Source: DTU018 sp964618175 (GTDB lineage: Bacteria > Bacillota > Syntrophomonadia > Syntrophomonadales > Syntrophomonadaceae). From it: 47,274 nt of DNA. A program made the position numbers and the translations under genes. The notes beneath the pieces are model-generated. The model saw only the letters and a list, made by a program, of their open reading frames with translations. It had not been told where the DNA came from and made no database searches. The number at the start of each line of letters is the position of its first letter. The stretch's first letter is position 1. Where the stretch lies: positions 1 through 47,274 of the forward strand of contig CAZTZX010000006.1 of the NCBI GenBank assembly GCA_964618175.1, written 5' to 3'. This document shows positions 33,773 to 42,380 of this stretch, one piece after another.

Positions 33773-34843
33773 ATGGACAGAAGTAAATGGTTTATCTTGA
33801 TTGCTGGCCTAAGTATAGGCGCTATAGCAGCGATACTGGTCAAACTAGGCAATCCACCCAACATGGGATTCTGTATTGCTTGTTTTGAGCGGGACATCGC
33901 TGGTGCTTTAGGCCTGCATCGCGCTGGAGTAGTGCAGTGTATGCGTCCGGAAATAATCGGTATGGTATTGGGAGCCATGCTGACTGCCATGTTCGCCGGT
34001 GAGTTTAAGACCCGGGGAGGTTCCTCCACATTGACACGTTTTATCATGGGCGTATTTATGATGATCGGAGCTCTGGTATTCTTGGGATGCCCGCTACGCG
34101 ATGTTCTGCGTATGGCCGGCGGCGATTATAATGCCGTGGTTGCCTTCTTAGGTTTTATAGCCGGGGTAGGCAGCGGAGTCTTTTTCCTGCGGCGGGGATT
34201 CAATCTGGGACGGGCTGAATACAGCCATAGCAATGTAGGCGGATTATTACTGCCGATATTCTTTGCATTTTTACTGTTCCTGCTCTTAAAAGGTACTGTC
34301 TTTAATCCAGAGGCAGGGGGACCGCTGTTTTTCAGTAAAGAAGGACCAGGTTCCATGGCCGCTCCTCTGGCTATTTCGCTGGCGGCCGGCTTAATTGTGG
34401 GCCTGCTGGCTCAGCGGACTCGTCTTTGTTTGAGCGGCGGCATTCGTGATTTCATCCTGATCCGTGAAAACTATCTGCTGTTAGGTTTTATTGGTATTTT
34501 TGTCGGAGCTCTCGTCTTGAATATAGTATTCGGCTTCTTCAAGCCTGGTTTTGCTGAACAGCCCATAGCCCATACCATGCATATCTGGAACTTCCTGGGC
34601 TTATACCTGGTAGGATTGACCGCCACTCTCCTGGGAGGATGTCCGCTACGTCAGTTGATCCTCACCGGTGAAGGTGACACCGATGCAGCAGCAGTAGTAG
34701 TGGGAATGATTGTCGGCGCAGCTTTCTGCCACAATTTCTTACTGGCTGCCAGTGGAGCAGGGGTACCCACCTATGGCCAAATCGCTTGTGTGGTCGGAAT
34801 TGTAGTAATTGGTTGGATCGGCTGGAGCCATCGCGAAGCATAG
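33773..34843 (+). CDS. yedE: YedE-family putative selenium (or thiosulfate/sulfur) transporter
   Basis: 356 residues with about nine or ten membrane helices. Two YeeE/YedE halves are recognisable by Cys motifs: NMGFCIACFERDIAG with FLGCPLRDVLRM in the first, and RTRLCLSGGIRD with LLGGCPLRQLIL in the second. The length and FCIACFERDI opening match the YedE selenium-transporter branch. A TusA-like gene follows after 10 bases, the standard pairing, in which the small protein accepts the chalcogen. ATG after GGGGAGG. No selD or selA is present here to prove a selenium role. Confidence 0.85.
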   Translation: MDRSKWFILIAGLSIGAIAAILVKLGNPPNMGFCIACFERDIAGALGLHRAGVVQCMRPEIIGMVLGAMLTAMFAGEFKTRGGSSTLTRFIMGVFMMIGALVFLGCPLRDVLRMAGGDYNAVVAFLGFIAGVGSGVFFLRRGFNLGRAEYSHSNVGGLLLPIFFAFLLFLLLKGTVFNPEAGGPLFFSKEGPGSMAAPLAISLAAGLIVGLLAQRTRLCLSGGIRDFILIRENYLLLGFIGIFVGALVLNIVFGFFKPGFAEQPIAHTMHIWNFLGLYLVGLTATLLGGCPLRQLILTGEGDTDAAAVVVGMIVGAAFCHNFLLAASGAGVPTYGQIACVVGIVVIGWIGWSHREA

Positions 34844-34853
34844 GAGGGTGAAG

Positions 34854-35066
34854 ATGGATAAGATTGATGTAAGAGGATTGAGCTGCCCTATGCCAGTTAT
34901 TAAGACAAAAAAGGCTATGGATCAGGGAGCTAAGGATTTGCTGGTAGTCGGTACCAGTCAGGTATCCAAGGAAAACGTTTTGAAACTGGCGAGATCCCAG
35001 GGATACAAAGCAGAACTGACCGTTGATGGTAAAGATGAGTGGGAAATGAAATTAAACAAGCAGTAA
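34854..35066 (+). CDS. TusA/SirA-like sulfurtransferase-type protein
   Basis: 70 residues. Starts MDKIDVRGLSCPMPVIKTKKAM, where the Cys in SCPMP is the persulfide carrier. The ATG at 34854 has AGGAGGGTGA upstream; the longer frame into yedE is rejected. Probable cytosolic chalcogen acceptor for YedE. It lacks the second domain of full YedF. Confidence 0.9.
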   Translation: MDKIDVRGLSCPMPVIKTKKAMDQGAKDLLVVGTSQVSKENVLKLARSQGYKAELTVDGKDEWEMKLNKQ

Positions 35067-35114
35067 TATATTGAATATTTGGCAGACTATTTAAGTTGAT
35101 AGGGGTAAAATAGA

Positions 35115-35149
35115 GGAGAACTTTTTAATGGAGTTCTCCTTATTTTTCT
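35115..35149 (+). terminator. Terminator after the yedE-tusA pair
   Basis: Perfect stem GGAGAACT/AGTTCTCC with loop TTTTAATGG, then TTATTTTTC. Confidence 0.8.
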
Positions 35150-35169
35150 TTACATAAAGGTGGATAGCA

Positions 35170-36348
35170 TTGGTGAAGAGGACAGTAATAATAATCAGTC
35201 TGGTTTTGGTCGGCTTAATGAGCTCTTACTGGATCGACATGTTATTATCAGATCGTCAGCAGAATGAGATAATGTCGGTATTGATTGAGCCGGACAATCA
35301 GCCTGAAGCGGAGCAGGTAGAAACCATAACCCTGGCAGCGGCGGGGGATTGTTTGATGCATAATACCCAGATCTGGTCCGGACAACAGCCAGATGGCAGC
35401 TACAACTTTGACACCTTTTTTCGAGAGGTTGAACCTATTATAGCCGCGGCTGACTACAGTTCCAGCAATTTCGAATCACCTATGGCGGGAGCAGCCAACG
35501 GTTATGCTGGTTATCCTGTTTTTAATAGCCCTGACGAAATTGCGGGCACCTTTAAGTCAGCTGGTTTCGATATGGTGGTCACTGCTAATAACCACATCCT
35601 GGATCGCGGCTCTAAGGGGGCTCTACGTACTCTGGAGGTGCTGGCCCAAAATGGCCTGGATACCGTAGGCGTTTACTCTAATTCCGAAAAGAGTCAGGAG
35701 TTTTTAATAAAAGACTTAAAAGGCATTCGGGTTGGATACCTGGGATACACCTACAGTACTAACGGTATACCGGTGCCGGCAGATAAACCTTATCTGATCA
35801 ACTTCCTGGACCATGACCGCATCCTCGATGACATTCATGCCTTAAGACCCCAGGTAGATGTATTGGTTTTAGTTCTACACTGGGGAGTAGAATACAGTCC
35901 CCAGCCTACCGGCGAACAAAAGGCTTGGGCCCGTGAGTTTTGCGAGGCCGGAGCAGATATCATACTGGGCAGCCATCCCCATGTTATTCAGACTATGGAG
36001 GTCATCCCGCAGGGAGACCGCAATTGTTTTGTTATCTATTCCATGGGTAATTTCATCAGTCACCAGCGTGGCCTGGAGCGTAACAGCGGCGTTATTTTAC
36101 AAATGGAGTTAAGTAAAAACATGACAGATAACCAAACGGTCTTGAACAAGGTGGAGTATATACCGACGTACAGCCACTCCTATTATGACGGTGGCAGCCA
36201 ACATTTCCGAGTGGTACCGGTGGAAGCGACCATCAAGAAGATAGAACAGGGACAGGAATTATATCTGGGTCAGGGAGATATACCGACCCTGCAGGCCGTA
36301 CTGAACCACACCCGCAGTCAACTGGGGGAAGGCTATCATTTTAACTAG
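35170..36348 (+). CDS. CapA-family metallophosphatase-like protein, membrane-anchored
   Basis: 392 residues. N-terminal anchor or signal (VIIISLVLVGLMSSYW), then the PGA_cap/CapA calcineurin-like domain with AAGDCLMH, SSNFESPM, VTANNHILDRG, VLHWGVEYS and GSHPHVIQTME. Members take part in poly-gamma-glutamate or other extracellular polymer handling; the substrate is unknown here and no capB/capC is nearby. Start is TTG 35170 or GTG 35173 (SD AAAGGTGG). Confidence 0.87.
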   Translation: MVKRTVIIISLVLVGLMSSYWIDMLLSDRQQNEIMSVLIEPDNQPEAEQVETITLAAAGDCLMHNTQIWSGQQPDGSYNFDTFFREVEPIIAAADYSSSNFESPMAGAANGYAGYPVFNSPDEIAGTFKSAGFDMVVTANNHILDRGSKGALRTLEVLAQNGLDTVGVYSNSEKSQEFLIKDLKGIRVGYLGYTYSTNGIPVPADKPYLINFLDHDRILDDIHALRPQVDVLVLVLHWGVEYSPQPTGEQKAWAREFCEAGADIILGSHPHVIQTMEVIPQGDRNCFVIYSMGNFISHQRGLERNSGVILQMELSKNMTDNQTVLNKVEYIPTYSHSYYDGGSQHFRVVPVEATIKKIEQGQELYLGQGDIPTLQAVLNHTRSQLGEGYHFN

Positions 36349-36445
36349 TATTAATGCGAGGGTCTAGCGTATAGATGATAATCGCCTAACCCCTCTTTTT
36401 AGTGTGATATAATAGGGCCAATATTTGATTTCTGAGGCGATATAG

Positions 36446-38401
36446 ATGATTTATCAGCATCTTTTTACACCAGGCGTCATCGGAGACCGGTGGATTAAGA
36501 ATAGGATAGTAATGGCCCCCATGGCTACTGGCTTAGGAGCCAATAGCGGAGAAGTTACCGATAACATGGTGGCTTACTATACAGAACGTGCTCGTGGTGG
36601 GGTAGGAACTGTAATTGTGGAAGCGGCCAGCGTGGACGGTATCCGATCCCGGGAAGGCATGCAGCAAATACGCATCGACAGCCCGGTTTATATTGCTGGA
36701 TTATCTCGATTAGCTGATGCTATTAAGGGCTTTGGCAGCACCGCTTTTATTCAATTGTTTCATGCCGGCCGACAAACCGCTGCGGTGGTTACTCAGGGAC
36801 AAGCTCCAGTGGCCCCCAGCGCTATTCCCTGCCCGATAATGCGTACAATGCCTCGAGAACTGACCACCTCAGAAGTTGAACAGATCAGAGACAGTTTTAT
36901 AGGAGCAGCGGCTTTAGCTGCTCAGTCTGGTTTTGATGGAGTAGAGCTTCATGCTGCCCATGGTTATTTGATTAATCAATTTCTCTCTCCGGACACTAAC
37001 CTGCGCTCTGATAAATACGGCGGCAGCTTGAACAACCGTATGCGGTTTTTGCTGGAGACAGTAGCGGGGATAAAGCGGCTGTGCCCCCAATTGCTCATAT
37101 CAGTGCGCCTCAATCTAGATGACTTCCTTCCCAACGGATTAAAACTCAAGGAGAGCCTGCAGGTGAGTCAGGCCTTGGAAGAGGCCGGTATACATCTGTT
37201 GCATGTTTCCTGTGGAACCTATCCATCGGGTCTGACCAGTATTGAGCCTTCCTCATACCAGGAAGGTTGGAGGGTATACCTGGCCGAGCAGGCTAAAAAG
37301 GTGGTCAAGATCCCGGTGCTGGGCGGGGGTATGATACGCCAGCCATCTTTTGCTGAAGAGGTGCTTAAACGGGGCCAGGCCGATTTTGTGTATTTAGGCC
37401 GTCCTTTGTTGGCCGACCCTAACTGGGTGATAAAGGCCGCGCAAGGGCGCGATCAGGATATTCGACCTTGCATTGTTTGCAATAAGTGTATTGACAATAA
37501 ATTTAGCGGCATGGCAGTGAAATGTACTGTGAACCCCTATGCCGGCAGGGAAAGGGAGCGGCCTATTATGTTTACCCGCAAAGGCAGCCGCAGGCGGGTA
37601 GTAGTGGTAGGCAGCGGACCGGCTGGTATTCAAGCTGCTTTGACCCTCGATCATTATGGCCTAAAAGTTATAATGTATGAACAAAATTATGAATTGGGGG
37701 GGCAGCTTAATGTGGCTTCTACCCCTCCCCATAAATATCGCATCAAGTATTACCGCGATTATTTGCAGCATCGTTTGCAGCAATCGGGGGTGGAAATTGT
37801 CCTGGGCCATAAATATGACCCGGATCATCTGGCGTCAGACCCACCGGATTATATCATAGTCGCCAGCGGTTCTACCTGTCTGGTTCCGTTGGACTGGAGC
37901 TATGATGCAGCAGGAAAAGCCTGCTCGGTAAATGAACTGTTGGCCAGGCCCCAACTAGTGGGCGGGAATACGGTAGTAGTGATTGGAGGAGGTCTAGCCG
38001 GTTGTGAGGCGGCTGACTACCTGGCCTCCAACGGCAAAAAGGTTACTATCATTGAACGGCAAGGAAGACTGGCCCCCAATATGGAAAAGAAAAACCGCCG
38101 CGATTTGCTCAACCGCATAAAAGAAGCTGGAGTTATAAGCAAACTGCAGTCGCAGGTAACTGCCATTGAAAGCGGTCGGTTGCTGGTAGCTGATGGGCAG
38201 GGTAATACAGAGATGCTTAATCCAGATAATATCGTTTTTGCCATGGGGTATCGTCCCAATCGCGACCTTTATGAACGGCTGCGTCTGCTCCATCCTCGGG
38301 TGTATTTAGCGGGTGATGTCCAGCATATCGGGGATATTGGCACAGCTGTAGTACAGGGGCTGAAAGTAGCCGAGCAAATTTTGAAGGAAGATGAATTGTA
38401 A
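36446..38401 (+). CDS. Old-yellow-enzyme-type NADH:flavin oxidoreductase (2,4-dienoyl-CoA reductase-like)
   Basis: 651 residues. FMN TIM barrel (1 to about 335; VMAPMATGLGANSGEV, ELHAAHGYLINQFLSP), a 4Fe-4S motif with Cys342, Cys345, Cys348 and Cys360 (C-x2-C-x2-C-x11-C), an FAD site VVGSGPAGIQAAL at about 388 and an NAD(P)H site VIGGGLAGCEAAD at about 512. The family includes DCR, enoate reductases and BaiCD; reduction of an activated C=C bond fits the fatty-acid setting, but the substrate is unknown. ATG after GAGGCG. Its stop directly abuts the rnhB GTG, so it reads into the rnhB operon. Confidence 0.92.
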   Translation: MIYQHLFTPGVIGDRWIKNRIVMAPMATGLGANSGEVTDNMVAYYTERARGGVGTVIVEAASVDGIRSREGMQQIRIDSPVYIAGLSRLADAIKGFGSTAFIQLFHAGRQTAAVVTQGQAPVAPSAIPCPIMRTMPRELTTSEVEQIRDSFIGAAALAAQSGFDGVELHAAHGYLINQFLSPDTNLRSDKYGGSLNNRMRFLLETVAGIKRLCPQLLISVRLNLDDFLPNGLKLKESLQVSQALEEAGIHLLHVSCGTYPSGLTSIEPSSYQEGWRVYLAEQAKKVVKIPVLGGGMIRQPSFAEEVLKRGQADFVYLGRPLLADPNWVIKAAQGRDQDIRPCIVCNKCIDNKFSGMAVKCTVNPYAGRERERPIMFTRKGSRRRVVVVGSGPAGIQAALTLDHYGLKVIMYEQNYELGGQLNVASTPPHKYRIKYYRDYLQHRLQQSGVEIVLGHKYDPDHLASDPPDYIIVASGSTCLVPLDWSYDAAGKACSVNELLARPQLVGGNTVVVIGGGLAGCEAADYLASNGKKVTIIERQGRLAPNMEKKNRRDLLNRIKEAGVISKLQSQVTAIESGRLLVADGQGNTEMLNPDNIVFAMGYRPNRDLYERLRLLHPRVYLAGDVQHIGDIGTAVVQGLKVAEQILKEDEL

Positions 38402-39091
38402 GTGCGCAAGGGTCAACCAGGCATAACTCCAGAGGAATTCCACCGTATTGAAGGAATGATGAAGTTCGAACGGCAGGCCGCATCACTGGGCTACCGCTGG
38501 ATAGCTGGCTTGGACGAAGCGGGCCGCGGCCCGCTGGCCGGGCCGGTGGTGGCGGGAGCGGTGATTTTACCAGATACCTTTGCCTTGGCCGACATAAACG
38601 ATTCCAAACAGATAGCTTCCGCTCTGCGGAGAAAATTGGCAACCCATATTAAAAAGCAGGCCATATCCTGGGCGGTGGCAGCAGTCTATCCTCCCTATCT
38701 TGATAGCATTAATATTTATCAGGCCACCGTTCAGGCTATGAATATGGCGGTTAACAGTTTAAAGCCGAAACCCGATTATCTTCTCATTGATGCGGTCAAA
38801 TTAACCGATATACATATTGAGCAGCAATCCATTATCAAGGGAGATACTTTAAGTGTATCAATTGCCGCCGCATCCATTTTGGCCAAGGTGGAACGCGACA
38901 ATGCCATGGAAGCTTTTGACAGCCTGTATCCCGGCTATGGATTTGCGCGTCACAAGGGTTATGCCACCAGAGAACACGTACAACTGCTGATGCAAAAGGG
39001 ACCTTGTCCCATACATCGAGTCAGCTTTGAGCCAGTCAAATCACTGATCAAGGGAGGCACCTATGGAGAACAACCTGCTCTCTTTGAATAA
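38402..39091 (+). CDS. rnhB: Ribonuclease HII
   Basis: 229 residues. GLDEAGRGPLAGPVVAGAVIL holds the first acidic catalytic residues; NDSKQI, LIDAV and the SILAKVERD region complete the site. It removes ribonucleotides and RNA-DNA hybrids. The GTG starts right after the preceding stop; the 3' end overlaps the next gene by 29 bases. Confidence 0.96.
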   Translation: MRKGQPGITPEEFHRIEGMMKFERQAASLGYRWIAGLDEAGRGPLAGPVVAGAVILPDTFALADINDSKQIASALRRKLATHIKKQAISWAVAAVYPPYLDSINIYQATVQAMNMAVNSLKPKPDYLLIDAVKLTDIHIEQQSIIKGDTLSVSIAAASILAKVERDNAMEAFDSLYPGYGFARHKGYATREHVQLLMQKGPCPIHRVSFEPVKSLIKGGTYGEQPALFE

Positions 39092-40754
39092 TAAAGTGTT
39101 TTTGAATATAAATCATCCGGCTGCCCAGCAACGTGGATTGGTCTTTAACCAGGGCGACATTTTGCGGGGTCTGGTGCAGGACATGAATACTTCCGGAATG
39201 GCCCGGGTGCTAATACAGGGCCAGTTGATCGAAGCTACTGCTGAAGCGGCGGTAAGACCAGGGCAGAATCTTCATTTGCTGGTGGAAGAGGTACAGCCAG
39301 GGCGCATCATCTTAAAGATACTGACTCCGGAAGCCTTGAGCCGCCTAGAAATGTCCAATCTGGCCAGTCTGATCAAGGAAATGGGTATAACTGCTAACGA
39401 GAATAATCTCCAGCTGGCGCGTTCCCTGCTGGATCACCAGTTGCCGGTCAATCGAGCTTCCTTGGGACAAGCTGCCCAGATAGTGCAGTATTTGGGAGAA
39501 AACACCCCCCAGAATATTGCGACGGCGGCTCTGGCCATGAAATACCAACTGCCAGTCAACTCGGCTTTACTGGAAAGACTGGTAAGCTTTTTTAAGGCGG
39601 ATCCCGATTTTGCCAAGGTCTATCAACAGTTGAGCCGCCTGATAGGACAGCTTCCGCAGGTAATGGAATCGGTTGCCCGCCCTGGAGCAGAGCTGGAGGC
39701 AGTTCGCTATGCTGCTACCCGTCAACCATCAGCACTACCCACCAGCAGTTCTATGCCAACAGGTGCCAATAGCGCAGCCAGTCCATCGCCCAATCCGGTT
39801 AACCCAACTGCAGTTACCATTACATCAGCGTCCCAGCCTCAGGGCAGCAGCGCCGGCGGGGCACCCAGTCTAGTCGAGCCCGAGGCTATGTCTTTTCAGG
39901 CAACCCCTGCTGCAGCAAAAAATGTCAGTCAGAACCTGACACCGACTTTAGTTAACCGTCCCAGTGAGAGCATAGCCCTTGATCCCCAGACAGAGGTTAA
40001 GGGGGGGACTGCTAATCCGGCCTCAGCCAGTTTAACCTGGCCACAGTCGAGCAATCCAGAGGTGTTAAACAAAATATGGCTCCAAATCCAGAGCCTGCTG
40101 GAGAATACTATGGTCAGAGGAGACGCAAATGCCGAATCATGGCGGGGACAGCTGCAGCAAATGCTACAGTCTAGGCCAGATCTTCTTAAAGCGTGGATTT
40201 TAGCAGAGAATATCTTACAGAATACTGCCCCGGCAGATAATATTCATCCCTTGCGGGAGATGTTGACGGTGATGAGAAGCCTAGAACATGAGATCAGCGG
40301 CCAGCAGATCGTTAATACTATGAGCCGTTTCTCAGCGGAAACCAACTATTCAGGTATATATCTGGCCTTTCCTCTAAAAGTGGAGCAGGATCAGTATACC
40401 ATGTGCGAACTGCGCCTAAACCAGGATCGCCGCTCCATAAGCCGACAGGATGATGCCATGCAAATAGCGGTATCTCTGGATACTCAGCGTATGGGGCGGG
40501 TATTGTTTCATGTTGCCTGGAAACGAGCTGGAACTCTGGATCTGCAGGCGGTGGTAGAAACAGACTCGGTACGTCAGTTTTTCCTCCGCAACTGGTCAGA
40601 GTTAAGTGAAGGTTTGGAGCAGTTAGGCTATCAGGTCAATAATCTGGGTATCAAGGTAGTAGATGCCCATTCCGAAATGGAATCGCTCCGTCCCTTTTTA
40701 CAGACGACTGCGGCCGTGAACATCCGACCCATAAGTATTGACATTACCATATGA
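39063..40754 (+). CDS. YlqG-like protein with FliK-type C-terminal domain
   Basis: 563 residues. The N-terminal part (1-200) is helical with a small barrel-like segment (VRPGQNLHLLVEEVQPGRIILKIL). The middle (about 210-330) is a low-complexity Ser/Pro/Ala/Thr linker. The C-terminal 150 residues (SGIYLAFPLKVEQDQYTMCELRLN, then GRVLFHVAWKRAGTLDLQAVVE) resemble the hook-length-control FliK C-domain. It corresponds in position to Bacillus ylqG, next to rnhB and ylqH, away from flagellar operons. The role is unknown; the FliK/FlhB-like pairing with ylqH is suggestive. Confidence 0.8.
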   Translation: MENNLLSLNNKVFLNINHPAAQQRGLVFNQGDILRGLVQDMNTSGMARVLIQGQLIEATAEAAVRPGQNLHLLVEEVQPGRIILKILTPEALSRLEMSNLASLIKEMGITANENNLQLARSLLDHQLPVNRASLGQAAQIVQYLGENTPQNIATAALAMKYQLPVNSALLERLVSFFKADPDFAKVYQQLSRLIGQLPQVMESVARPGAELEAVRYAATRQPSALPTSSSMPTGANSAASPSPNPVNPTAVTITSASQPQGSSAGGAPSLVEPEAMSFQATPAAAKNVSQNLTPTLVNRPSESIALDPQTEVKGGTANPASASLTWPQSSNPEVLNKIWLQIQSLLENTMVRGDANAESWRGQLQQMLQSRPDLLKAWILAENILQNTAPADNIHPLREMLTVMRSLEHEISGQQIVNTMSRFSAETNYSGIYLAFPLKVEQDQYTMCELRLNQDRRSISRQDDAMQIAVSLDTQRMGRVLFHVAWKRAGTLDLQAVVETDSVRQFFLRNWSELSEGLEQLGYQVNNLGIKVVDAHSEMESLRPFLQTTAAVNIRPISIDITI

Positions 40755-40764
40755 GGTGAACTCT

Positions 40765-41052
40765 ATGAACAAGGACAAACCAGGCCCAGATCGTGCTGTA
40801 GCCCTGCGTTATGACCCCCAACAGGAAGAAGCACCTCGGGTAGTGGCCAAAGGCAGGGGCATAATTGCCCAGAATATTCGTCAACTGGCTCAGGAACATG
40901 ATATACCTATTCATGAGGATAAACAGTTGACCGATTACCTGATGGCCTTGGACATCTATCAGGAAATTCCTGCGGAGATCTATCCCATTGTTGCAGAAAT
41001 ACTGGCTTTCATATATCGTATGAACCAAAAATATAAGCTGGATGAGGCCTGA
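40765..41052 (+). CDS. FlhB C-terminal-domain homologue (YlqH type)
   Basis: 95 residues from the ATG at 40765 (SD GAGGTG). It contains VALRYDPQQEEAPRVVAKGRG and the helical IAQNIRQLAQEHDIPIHEDKQLTDYLMALDIYQEIPAEIYP, the cytoplasmic FlhB domain. The NPTH self-cleavage motif of FlhB is absent: the sequence begins just where its C-terminal product would. Stand-alone homologues of this kind are known as YlqH/FlhX-like. Confidence 0.88.
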   Translation: MNKDKPGPDRAVALRYDPQQEEAPRVVAKGRGIIAQNIRQLAQEHDIPIHEDKQLTDYLMALDIYQEIPAEIYPIVAEILAFIYRMNQKYKLDEA

Positions 41053-41055
41053 TCT

Positions 41056-41403
41056 ATGCGCAAACAGATAGGCAAACAAGGAGAAGATATAGCGGTTCGC
41101 TATTTGCAAAAACAAGGCTATCGTATATTGAACCGCAATTATCACTGCCGCTATGGAGAAATCGACGTTATTTGTGAGCATCAGCGGGTTATTGTATTTG
41201 TAGAAGTAAAGACTAGAAGAAGTGAACGCTATGGCACTGCTGAGGAAGCAGTCACTCGCATTAAACAGCAACGCCTTAGGAAAACTGCCCTGCAATTTCT
41301 GCAGCAGGAAAATCAGCCCTATAGGGACATACAGTTTGACGTTATCGCGGTGCGTTTAGGGGGCCCTCAGGCAGTGATCAATCATATTCAAAATGCTTTC
41401 TAA
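41056..41403 (+). CDS. yraN: YraN family (UPF0102) nuclease-like protein
   Basis: 115 residues. The restriction-endonuclease-like core GEDIAVRYLQKQGY, RYGEIDVICEH and VFVEVKTRRS gives the E...D...ExK set. Function is unproven; often beside rnhB. Starts 3 bases after the ylqH-like stop. Confidence 0.92.
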   Translation: MRKQIGKQGEDIAVRYLQKQGYRILNRNYHCRYGEIDVICEHQRVIVFVEVKTRRSERYGTAEEAVTRIKQQRLRKTALQFLQQENQPYRDIQFDVIAVRLGGPQAVINHIQNAF

Positions 41404-41477
41404 CGCTATTTGTCGTTTTCTGGTCGGGCACCAGTTAATCATAAAAAATTAAGCATTGATTGGAGAGGTTAAAGGGA

Positions 41478-42299
41478 ATGCTGATCTATGGTAAAGAGAT
41501 ACGGGAATTGATGAAGGAACATATCCGGCAGAGCGCCGGGAATACCCCTATGAAAATGGTGGTTGTGCAAGTCGGTGATGACCAGCCTTCGCAGGTTTAT
41601 GTTAACGGGATCCGCCGCTTTGGCGACGCAGTAGGAGTTGCTGTGGACGTACATAATTTGCCGGCTTCAGTAGAGCAGTCCCAGGTGGAAAAGCTGATCC
41701 AGGAACTAAATGATAATATGGACATCACTGGTATTATGATACAGAAGCCTATGCCTGATCATATCGATGCCAATTATCTGGTGAATTTGATACATCACAG
41801 TAAAGACGTAGAAGGTATACACAACTTTAATCTCGGCAAGCTCATCAGCCGTGAAAAAGGAGTCAAGCCCTCCACTCCCAAGGCTATTGTACGTATGCTC
41901 AAAGACCACAATATCCCTATCGAAGGCAAAAAGGTGACCATAGTGGGCAGGAGCATCATTGTCGGTAATCCTCTATCGGTGATGATGACCTCTGAAAATG
42001 CCACGGTAACACTATGCCACTCCAAAACCGAGAATCTGGCCGGAGAAACACGCAGTGCCGATATCCTTATCGCGGCCTTGGGACGCCAGAATTTTATAAC
42101 GGCCGATATGGTAAAAGAAGGTGGGGTAATCATTGATGCGGGCATCAACTTTGATGAGCAAGGCAAAATGCACGGAGATGTTGATGCAGCTGCCAAGGAC
42201 AAAGCCAGTATCGCCAGTGCCGTACCCGGGGGAGTGGGAGTAATAACCGTTGCTGAGCTATTTGATAACTTACGTATTATAGCTGAATCCCGCCCATAA
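41478..42299 (+). CDS. folD: FolD-family methylene-THF dehydrogenase; cyclohydrolase residues altered
   Basis: 273 residues from the ATG at 41478, 9 bases after GGAGAGG; a TTG at 41460 lies before that SD. The NAD(P) site TIVGRSIIVGNPLSVMM and the PGGVGVITVAEL tail are typical. The segment that is Y-x3-K in E. coli FolD (Tyr50, Lys54) reads Tyr41-V-N-G-Ile45 here, so the catalytic Lys is missing. The KDVDG motif reads KDVEG (Glu112). Gln89 is kept. Dehydrogenase activity looks possible; cyclohydrolase activity is doubtful. Last gene of the rnhB operon. Confidence 0.88.
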   Translation: MLIYGKEIRELMKEHIRQSAGNTPMKMVVVQVGDDQPSQVYVNGIRRFGDAVGVAVDVHNLPASVEQSQVEKLIQELNDNMDITGIMIQKPMPDHIDANYLVNLIHHSKDVEGIHNFNLGKLISREKGVKPSTPKAIVRMLKDHNIPIEGKKVTIVGRSIIVGNPLSVMMTSENATVTLCHSKTENLAGETRSADILIAALGRQNFITADMVKEGGVIIDAGINFDEQGKMHGDVDAAAKDKASIASAVPGGVGVITVAELFDNLRIIAESRP

Positions 42300-42322
42300 A
42301 AAAGCTCCGCTTTAGCGGAGCT
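42298..42322 (-). terminator. Terminator of the minus-strand thioesterase gene
   Basis: AGCTCCGC-TTTA-GCGGAGCT. On the minus strand the stem is followed by T5, so it ends the thioesterase transcript; on the plus strand it lacks a T-run but may still stall folD transcripts. Confidence 0.75.
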
Positions 42323-42380
42323 ATAGTAGGTAAGCATTATGAAAGGCCATCACTTTTGGGACAGCCTCTTCAAAGTATTA

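Noticed and set aside
33773..35066. In-frame TGA selenocysteine genes near yedE
   Set aside because: All genes in the region read through without internal TGA, so there is no sign of a selenoprotein here.
40744..41295. Antisense ORF of 183 codons across ylqH/yraN
   Set aside because: It spans two real genes on the other strand that have family motifs and proper SDs.
41795..42337. Antisense ORF of 180 codons in folD
   Set aside because: It covers the conserved FolD NAD(P) domain in reverse and has no domain of its own.
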